A stretch of 64,000 bases of DNA, taken from positions 1,065,001 to 1,129,000 of the forward strand of contig JAPDOI010000211.1 of the NCBI GenBank assembly GCA_029168955.1, given 5' to 3'. The position numbers were made by a program, and so were the translations under genes. Source of the DNA: Aplectana chamaeleonis. Lineage: Eukaryota > Nematoda > Chromadorea > Rhabditida > Cosmocercidae. Under the pieces are notes generated by a model that saw only the letters and a program-made list of their open reading frames with translations, was not told the DNA's origin and did no database searches. This document shows, piece by piece, positions 55,155 to 64,000 of this stretch. Within the stretch, counting starts at the first letter, position 1, and each line of letters starts with the position of its first letter.

Positions 55155-57065
55155 TGTGCGTTGTGGTGAAGGTGCACAAACCACACACATATCCTCTAGT
55201 TCTTAGCCCAAAACGTTCTTAGCTTTGCGAACTTATGCGGATCGGAGGGAGAGACAGCTAGAAAGCGTGGGATAGAAGGAAACGCAGCATACGCGCACAG
55301 ACGCACGCGAGAGGCGGCAATAATTCTACTTTGAAACGCAGGGAAGGCGCCAGTATAAAGCACCAACTAGACTGTTCCAGATCTGGTGATAAGGTAGAGT
55401 ATGGGTGTTTGGAACCAGTTCTGAGGTTGTTCCTGATCAAAGCATTAACCCAGGCTAGAACCATCCGCTGAGCTCCTATCAAAATAGTTGGGGCTTAGTG
55501 CCCTGGTGTGAAGTCTTGTGTTGCCATCCTTTGACCATCACCAGATGGAAGATAAGGAGGGACACATTATGATCATCCTACGCCAGTTGATCCACACCTT
55601 TGCCAAAGAGTGGATGATCGCATAGCCCCGAAGCTTCCATGGTTGGGCGCTTTGGATCATCCAATTTCCGCGGCTAGCTAGGACTATTGGAGCCTATCAT
55701 CAACAACCATAACCTCCAAATAAAACCTGCTACTCACCAAATTCAGATGATTATTGGAATGACCATGACCACCAGCAGAAGACGACATTTTGAGGAAGAA
55801 GGCAACACAGGGAGCCAGCCGATGTCAGCAATCGTAGAAATGAATAGTGGAAATCAGAAGGATGGGCTGGGATAAGCTAGCCGCACAGAGTGACGGATTT
55901 GCCGACTGTTCTAAACTAATCAGCATAATGGATGGACACGGCCAGAGGATGTCACCCTGCCTGATGTCTCGCGGCTCGCCCCGCTAGTCCTCCCGTCTTG
56001 TAGGCATAGCCGCCACAAATATCCCCACGACAACGTAGTCGAACGTGACGGCGGATCATGCCACTTACGTAAGCTGGCAAAGAGTTTGGGTTGAATTAAG
56101 CGTCTCACTAGCCGATTTAGACAGTGATTATTGCCCTGAAGTAGCAGAAATCAACACGACACTCGCGGATTCGAGGAAAGAGATCGGGTATTAATAGGTG
56201 AGGAAGGAATATGGATGAATTGGTTAAGAGAACCAGCTGTGACGTCAGTGACTTTGAACAGTCAAGCGATAAGCATCAATGACGTTATATCAACGATTCC
56301 AAGCAAATCTTACTAGGCCACGCGGGTTCTCTAAACATGTTTGTTTTCAGAATTGAAGTGGCTTTGTGAAAAAGCAGCTTCGATGATTTGAATTATTTTT
56401 CGAGCCAACTCTTGTTTTTTAGACCATGCGAAACACAGTGAGAAATAGCCGGTATGAGGAAGTCCACGCGTAATTTATATCCTCTCCCACAGCCAGCTCA
56501 CATGCAGCGCCATCGATCAATACTGGCAAGATCAATGGGTGGCGTCACGAGCGAGCGTGCTGCGGGCGGTCATCACAGAGGCATCTACTCACGGATACGA
56601 CTATACAGTGAAAGAAAAAACAGCCTGTACTCACCAAAAAAGTGACGGTAATGGGTTATTGAAATTAGTGTGAGCGAGCCCAATGAAGATTTTAAAAAAA
56701 GAAGTTTATAATGTAACAGATTCTCCACAAAGGTCGAAAATGCAGCGGCAACCGCGTTGCGAACGCACGCCAGAACTTTCCGGCTCACATCCGTCTGTGT
56801 CTGCGAAATCGACTCCAACCACTTCCAGATAGTCGTCTGCAGGGCCGAACGATTTGTTTTCTGTATGCTCTCTATTTGGGGCCCAATCAAAATGCTAATC
56901 GGCTCGGAATTGAATTATTCGATTGTTCGAGTATTCGGATATTCGATTTATTTGAGAATTTACATGATCAACAAGGAACCGTCCGCCTGCGTTACGGTGT
57001 TTTTGTTCAATCGATTTCTTGATTACTCGGCCGAATTCAGGTCAAGAAATTGAAATACCCGAACG
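55155..57065. other. Unclassified, probably repeat-derived
   Basis: 55250-55900 has moderate GC content and an exon-like look on the minus strand, but no continuous frame or domain was found; an old element is likely. The minus frame 56585-56890 and plus frame 56757-57053 have no domain. An ATTCGA-rich patch (56920-56950) resembles the arrays at 23.1 and 26.8 kb. Confidence 0.35.
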
Positions 57066-57477
57066 CTAAGGCGCTATTTATTTAACGCAAGCGCGACACG
57101 CGCGTGCCGCGCTGGCGTGGCATTAGAGTATGAATATTTTCCTATCGCGTGACGCGCTTGCGAAGACTATGAATACTGCAGCGGCGAAGCCTAGGCGGAG
57201 CGGAAAAAAGCGGGCCTAACTCTACCAAACAACCAAATTCTGTAAATGCGTTCACCACCACTATAGCAGAGGAAAAAATGGAATTAATTATCAAGGAAAG
57301 GAATAAAATTTATGATGATTTAGTAGTGAAAATGGTTAAAAATCCGTTACGGTCACCGCCGCTATGACGGAGCGGGCGCCACGCGCGGGCGAGGCGTCGG
57401 GCCATTCATACACAAACGCCACGCCAGCGCGGCACGCGCGTGCCAGGCTGGCGTTGAGTAATATGAATAGCGCCTAA
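57066..57477. mobile_element. TIR MITE, TAAGGCGCTATTTAT ends, GC-rich arms
   Basis: Left TAAGGCGCTATTTATTTAAC then GCGCGTGCCGCGCTGGCGTG; right GCCAGCGCGGCACGCGCGTG then ATATGAATAGCGCCTAA. Arms about 60 bp, interior AT-rich, total about 412 bp. No coding potential. Confidence 0.8.
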
Positions 57478-59427
57478 GAAGAAACACTTAATGGCTTTCA
57501 AATAATATTCTCCCGCTAATTTCAAACTCTGTTCGAAAAATCAAGTTCATCATTCGAATAGCTCCAATTAGAAAAAATTATTTTTAAAAATGAGAGAAGC
57601 AATTCGAGAAGTCCACATTCATATAGAAGTTCATAACATACATATTTGTTATATTACATACATATAACAAAATGATGAAGCAATTGCAATGACGATTTTG
57701 CTTATTTTGGAAATGTACAGATATTCTCGTGTCATTCTATTAAAAGTTCCGACTTTGACTTAGATGACGGAAGAATTCGATTGACCTATATATGATTTTT
57801 CAAAATACATTTAAATGAAAAGAGCAACTTGAAGGTGGATCTTGGAATCAAGCGCATAGTCGAGAAGAACATTCATGATTACTATTCACTATTGAAGACA
57901 CAAATACGAAATAGTTATTCAGGAAAATCTTCGTCAATGATTGAGGGGCCCTAACGCGAAGTTCGTGTATTTGTGGTAGCGTAAGGGCATAGCTTATACT
58001 TACGCCTCTGAGCGGCGCGGCACAGTGCAGTCCTATCACAATGATCAGGCAAAGCGACACGATCGATATTTTCGGGTTGCACTTCGCCGCGCTGCTCGGC
58101 GGCGAAAGGATAAACGACGCCTTGAGGTCTATGCATAGTCCGACAGCAAAAGTCGCGCCGCAATGATGGGGAATAAGGACAGCAACGAAGCTGCCTAGCC
58201 GTCCTTGATCCGTCAACGTGGTGGCGCAACTTTTGCCGCTAGTACATGCGGACAACCTTGAGGGTTCTTTATACTTAAGCCATCAAGCAGCTGTGATATT
58301 GATCACGCGGTGAGCAACGATTAATAGGCTAGAAATGCACGTGACCGCGCCACTCGGCGAAAGAAGTGTGAACGGCCACTCGGACTCCCGCAGCCAAGCG
58401 GTGCAGCAAAGTGCAATCCTGGTGCCGAATGCATCATTGGGCCGGGTTGGGGCAGGGGCAGGGCAGTCTGCGCCTTCGAAGAACTCTGTAAATCACCAAA
58501 TCAATCGTGCCCCAGCTGCCCCAGCCCGGAGGCTGGGGCAGCTAGAGCAGCGAAAAACACAGCTGGGGCACGATTGATTGGATGATCTACTGTCCTCGCA
58601 CTGCGATCTTCAATAATGCCGGCTGCCCTGCCCCCTCCCCAACCCGGAGCGTTGATGCATCCGGCCCCTGGGGATGCATGCAGGAACGTTTCATAGGAGG
58701 TCAAGGAGCCGCTCCGCCTACTACGTGCGGAGCGTCGAGCCAGAGGTGACCCGAAAACTATGCCGTACCCTCAACGATGTGACGCAACCTCACTACATAC
58801 AGCAAACTCTCCGTCTAACAGCTGATTGCCGATTTCATCCTTACCTAAAGCGGCTTCATTTCAACGGAATATTCAAGCCAAACGGTAAAATTATTAACAA
58901 AAACTATTTAACTAACAAGCAGAATTGAAAAAAATGGAGGTTTAGCACGATTAAAGAATAAAAAAATATAAAGGCGGGTTCGTGAGGTTGCGTCCTTACA
59001 CAATGGGGACGGCATGTTTTTCTAATCACATCTGACTTGACGCATCGCACGTCGAATGCGGAGCGGCTCCCTGTCCTCCTCATAAGCGTTCATGCATTTC
59101 GCCCCTGTACATTGATCGCGCCGCGTTGCGGGATCAGCACTATAGGTTTGCATTTCTCCGCGCCACTTGGCTGAAGAAGTATAAGCCATTCGTAAGGTGT
59201 CGTTCATACTTCTGCCGCCAAGTAGCGCGGCGAATTGCCATCTATAAACGACTTCTTACGCGTGCGAGTAGCACAGTTTCACTTCACTGTGCCTCGCGTG
59301 CTCTCCGTGCGACCTATTGCAACAACACCGTAGATTCCTTAAACCGAAGCTGTCTCCACACGACCAAAAGATGGCACATATGGAAAGTAATCAAGAAAAA
59401 AAAAGCATTTTCAAAATGAAAGCGTGC
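57478..59427. other. No gene; imperfect palindrome at 58412-58660
   Basis: 58412-58660: AAATCAATCGTGCCCCAGCT in the left arm pairs with AGCTGGGGCACGATTGATTG in the right arm; outer parts (CCGGGTTGGGGCAGGGGCAG against GGCTGCCCTGCCCCCTCCCC) also pair. 58130-58240 belongs to the repeat shared with 54770. No exon recognised. Confidence 0.5.
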
Positions 59428-59895
59428 TTAAAGGCATCGTTCGCGCTTGTAGCCATTTTTCCTTTTTCAGGCTCAATTTCATGGATAAGCCCGGTAGACC
59501 ACACTGGGAAACTTTGGCGCCTCAAAACCTAAGGGTTATCAGGTTTCAAAGGGTTAAAGATGAGGATCCGCCACCAGATCTCACCCGTCATCTAGCTTGT
59601 TTTTTCATTGAATGTTGATGCGACCGTCAAACACCATGAAAAACAGTTACGGCACAAACTCTACATGTCGAAATACTTCGAAAATGACCGTGACAAGGCT
59701 TCCAAAGGCAGAAAAACGGCAAAAACCATTTTGGCGCGAAATTCAAATCCATATTTGCAATGTGTGTCTATTAACTTTTCTTTACAATTGAAGGTTTCTC
59801 ATGGGCCTCTTAACATTTTCGTCCACTAGAGAGGCCAAGTTATACAAAAACATGAAAAAATAATATACGGTTTTCTGAGCGTACGATGCCTTTAA
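59428..59895. mobile_element. TTAA-bounded element, copy H
   Basis: Left TTAAAGGCATCGTTCGCGCT, right AGCGTACGATGCCTTTAA. 468 bp. The TIR has GGCATCG where most copies have GGCACAG or GGCAGTG, so it is a separate subfamily. The short open frame 59608-59829 has no domain. Confidence 0.8.
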
Positions 59896-60793
59896 GTGAC
59901 ATGACAAGGTAACGAAATGTATGTAGGCCGAGCAGCACTATCTCTGTTTTCTGGCCCTAAACAGTCCAGATGACAGTCAGTAAAAAATCTGTGACGCCAG
60001 TTTTTCCAATACAAAAAAAATTTGGTGATGTCGGGCACACCGAAAACCTGACTTTGGTGCCAAACTGGAAATAAACAAGCGGGGAAATCAATAATTTCAG
60101 ACACTAATCGATAGATGCATACGAAGGCAGCGTGGTTTCCCCCGTAGTGTTTAGTTTAGTTTCGTTGTTGCCCCAACGGTTCCGTGGTCGTGCACAACCC
60201 CGTCGGTGGTGGTGGTGTTGATTTTTCGGATTAGACATTCTCACTGCCCCACCTTTTGGTGACTAGTATAGGTGTGATTACAATGATAACACTGCGTCTG
60301 ATAGCGGCTAGAAGGTCTCAACTAGCAGTCAAATGGGGAAGAATGCGCTGGAAATTATCGTCGTTAAACTACATTTTTAGGGCAGGCGGCTGAAGCAGGC
60401 AAAAGCCGATGGGTAAACTTTTGTGATGCACTTGATTAACGCTCATCATTTGGATCATATCGATTGTTTTTTTTACATAGTTCCTTACGCCGACATATTA
60501 TATGGAACTAGTGAAAAAATGGGTGAAGAGTGAAAAAACCGAAAAAAAATGTATAACACGCATGAGCCCATCAAATTAGTAAGACACCGAGGAAATGTCT
60601 TGCAAAATCCGCTTTATCGATTGGTTCAAAATATCTTCTTGTTTACCATTATTATTACTCGAAACTAACTTCAAGTGCATAGCAAAGTTACACCACGAAA
60701 AATAACAAGAATTTCAACCCGTTTTGACACGTTGGCGAAAATAAGAATAGTGCCATTTTTTAGGTTTGTGCAGTGTTTCGTGTTTCGGAAAGC
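59896..60793. other. No gene recognised
   Basis: 60663-60705 resembles 40200-40240 (AACTTCAAGTG(C/T)ATAGCA then CACCACG), a low-grade shared repeat just upstream of TTAA copy I. The minus frame 59892-60104 has no domain. Confidence 0.35.
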
Positions 60794-61285
60794 TTAAAGG
60801 CAGTGTTCACGATGATTTTCGTTCCCGAGTTCTCCGCTCAAAACAAAGCGTTGGCCACCGAGTATTACAGAAATTACGAAGAAACGGCGAGAAACGCACT
60901 AATACGTCACATTTCAGTGACATTAATCTCTGGCCTGGACAAGTTGTCCAGTTGTATGAACATGTTCACGATGGTTGTCACCGGTGAAAAATGGGATCAG
61001 TCGAAAATGGAAGAATATTCCAGGCAAAATAGTATTAGTTAGGGTCCGAAGAAAATAACGGAGCAACAGAAAGCAAATAATTGTTAGGGACCGGCCCACA
61101 AATGATTTTATTGTCACAACGAACAGTTCCTGTGAGAGTAAAGAGGTGGGGTGAGTGTACAGGATTTCGTGACCTTCTAGTGCGTTTTTCTCGATTCCTT
61201 CGTCATTTATGTTCTACCCGGGGGCCAAACAATCGATTTGGCTATTAATCTCAAAATCAAAGATTATCGTGAACACTGCCTTTAA
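60794..61285. mobile_element. TTAA-bounded element, copy I (uninterrupted reference copy)
   Basis: Left TTAAAGGCAGTGTTCACGAT, right ATCGTGAACACTGCCTTTAA, perfect 20-bp TIRs with TTAA. 492 bp. It is the uninterrupted counterpart of copy C and of the partial copy at 32104-32180. Confidence 0.9.
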
Positions 61286-61881
61286 GGTTAGTGGCCATCA
61301 CCCTATCAACATGCGTTTCTATCGATGAATCATCAAGAAATAGGTCTTTTGTCTCTGAAAACTGAAAACACAATGGGTTGATTAAAAAATCTTTCACTCA
61401 AAAAAGTAATCTCGAAGAAAATTTTTTTTTTAAATCTATCAAGACTGGTGATACTCACAATCCCGCTTATTTTTCTCATCAGAAAGAAAAATTCTTTGGA
61501 TAAAAACTGAAATTATAGCATTGAAATTTGGTATCAGCCAATTCAGCTTAAATAACTATTCCACAACTTGGTCTTTTTCCATTAAAACCAGAAAAATAAT
61601 ACTGAATAAGGATAAAAATATAAAATTGACGAGTTTGCAACGGCCTGCACAGTACTGACCTATTTTCTTACTGCTTATTCTCAACAAAACTCATTAAAAT
61701 GGTAAATAAACATGAAATTCCGGTATTCGAAAATCAACACCGGCCAACGCAGTGCTGTCCTCATATTCTGCTGTTCTTTCTTCAAAAATAGCTATGTATG
61801 CTATTACAAAATAAAAATTCAGTATTAGCCAGTTTCTGAATTGCACTTGTCCCCTTTTTACTAGTTTTTTTTTATAGTCCT

Positions 61882-62060
<179 letters not shown>

Positions 62061-63340
62061 ATAATAAATCAAAATATCAAGGACTGTGAAATAATAAAAG
62101 TTTCCTGACATTCAAATTCGTCAACTATTCACCTCCTGTTTAACGAATTATTTTCTCTACAGACAAGAAACCAGAAGAATTCAAATTAATCATGGAGAAA
62201 ATGAATCACAAATTAACTGGTGGCTAGTTCACCATTAAATGGCCAGTTTTCTTGCTTTCCAGAGAAAAACAGCCTAAAAATTTAATACCCACTCAGAAAT
62301 TATTAATAAAAAAGTCAGCATCAAAATGGTATTTTATAGTTTACTTCTTTATATGAGAAGACTTTTTGAAAAATGAATCGCTGAATGTCAAATCAAAGAA
62401 ATAAAAACTTTGTAATCTCTATTTCCACAGAAAACCGCAAAGCTATGTAATTACATCTCAGTAAAAATCTGAAAATTTTTGAAATTTTTGAAAAAAAAAT
62501 AAAAAATCATTGTAGAATCAACAAATCAAAATTTAAAAATGAAAATTTTTGACCTGACTTGCAGTTATGTATGAAATAATTTACAGAAGTTCTGACTGAA
62601 TAGTGAACTGCAGAGACCAAAAATGGATTTTCTGACATCAACGTAAACTGCAAATAGTTTTATTCATGTTTTTCTCAAAAAAAAATCGAAAACAACTAGA
62701 AATGATTTATTTATTAACGGCAAGCAAGGTGCTCTATGCTTATTTGGCCTAAGCAGCGGAACCAAGACACTGGATTTTACAATAATAACTAAAATAACAT
62801 AGCTTATAATTAAAATATTTGAAAAGCAAGTTCTCTTTTTTAAGATGTATATCAAATAATTTACAGAAGTGCTGTCTAAATAGAAAGCTAGAGAATCCGA
62901 AAATTATTTTTCCTGACATCAACATAAATCTGCAACTTTTTTCACAAATAAAAACAAAAAAAACTTTAAAAACATAACAATTGCGAAAATATGTGAATGG
63001 AAAAATCAGTATTAAGTGATTCAAGATGATACTACTGTTTCGCTGCTGTCGCTTATACATCTTCCAGAGAAATCTCTGTAATTAAAAAAATTAAATTACA
63101 TATCTAAAAATTAACAAACATAAAATAAACTAATTAGAAAATCAACATTGGCTGGGAGACCAATAACCCGCCACTTCATTGACTATTTCACTCCCAAAAA
63201 GCACATTCCGTGAAAATATTCGCTAAAAATAAAATTTCGAAAACATAAATTCATTTTTTGTAATGAGTTCATTGATTTATTGATTTTTTTCCTTTGCATG
63301 ACTCACTAGTTTTTGGGTGACGCTTAGCCTGATGGATTTT
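62061..63340. repeat. AT-rich sequence with diverged tandem units
   Basis: 62568-62650 and 62847-62935 share AAATAATTTACAGAAGT, CTGAATAG-type, then CTGACATCAAC(G/A)TAAA, spaced about 276 bp apart, so at least two diverged units. No gene recognised; the minus frame 62749-63060 is low complexity. Confidence 0.5.
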
Positions 63341-64000
63341 TATTTGAGACGAGTTCTTCGGCAAACTGTCTCGTTCTAATCTCTTCGCTCTAGGATCATT
63401 TCAGGGTGATTAACTGCCTGCAGAACGCCTGCAAACGCCACCTCCTCACTACCAGGACCGCAATTAGGCGTCATGCCTTCACGTACTCAAATTGCACACG
63501 TGGAACTCGTCGTCGTCAACCCGATACAGTACAGCTGTTCAGATTAGTGACGACCTAATCCGCCGCAGGCCGCGCTCGCGATGTCTGAATCAAGGTGAAC
63601 CAGCAGCGGCATCGATTAACCAGTAGTATTCATTTCCTCGAATGGGTACTGTACAAGGGGGAATCCGCCGATCAATTCTGTGTGGAGGGTGAGGGACCGC
63701 GTTGGTAAATCCCAGCCGCTCACGACGTCAGCCGGGTTTTATCCTACTTACTTAGCGGGCTTAGATGTAAGACGGGTAGTCACGCCCATCGGGACTTAAA
63801 CCGCCGGATCGTGGGAACCATTCTCGACACCCAAGTAACGACATACTCTGTCAACTATATTTCACTAGTTTTTTTTTCTATTTAGGAAGATTAAATTGTC
63901 ACCAAGTGCGGCGGAAGTTTTGTTCAAGACTGGCTTTCTCATAATACATCCTTCAATCCCATGGCAAAGTCACAATCATTTCGAGCTGTTTCTCTCTACT
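63341..64000. other. GC-normal block at the right edge, unclassified
   Basis: Base composition changes sharply at about 63340 (AT-rich to mixed). No long open frame or TIR was found before the window ends. It may be the start of another element or an exon-bearing region. Confidence 0.3.

Overview
The window looks like nuclear DNA of a nematode, most likely a strongylid (clade V; hookworm-like). Splice junctions have nematode style (short introns, TTTCAG-type acceptors, GTAAG/GTGAG donors). The two recognisable host genes are an Otx/otd homeobox gene and a type-B carboxylesterase gene. The repeats are typical of such genomes: an RTE-class LINE, a mariner, hAT-like non-autonomous elements and many palindromic MITEs. 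No rRNA, tRNA, CRISPR array or bacterial operon was seen.

Layout. 1-6.6 kb: a 1.16-kb fold-back repeat, a 2.16-kb element with terminal inverted repeats (TIRs), and a decayed CR1/jockey-group LINE on the minus strand. 6.6-27.1 kb: exons of a type-B carboxylesterase on the plus strand (blocks 6595-7264, 8682-9781, 22701-22832 and 27024-27124). It carries several lesions and is probably a pseudogene. Its 12.9-kb intron holds a nested stack: two hAT-like elements with 8-bp target duplications, fold-back MITEs, and a near full-length but dead RTE LINE sitting inside a TTAA-flanked element. A decayed mariner (25.06-26.34 kb) lies in the last visible intron. 27.1-36.5 kb: no confident gene. It is a mosaic of TTAA-bounded elements of about 490 bp, fold-back elements and hairpins. 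36.55-36.69 kb: a possible two-exon gene for a 29-residue hydrophobic peptide. 37.1-51.5 kb (minus strand): an Otx/otd-family homeobox gene (TTX-1-like), with at least six coding exons, an intact homeodomain split at VQ/VW, and a possible GC-rich first exon and promoter near 51.0-51.5 kb. Its introns also carry MITEs. 51.5-64 kb: no confident gene; more MITEs, a (TA)n microsatellite and AT-rich repeats.

No new enzymatic or defence system is evident. The most informative signals are (i) a TTAA-bounded element family with ten paired copies, including two back-to-back pairs and two copies split by later insertions; (ii) a 43-bp RTE stub with a 10-bp target duplication; (iii) the lesion pattern in the carboxylesterase; and (iv) a possible intron-retention end for the Otx protein. 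Exon borders were worked out by eye from frame, phase and splice consensus and have not been checked against transcripts.
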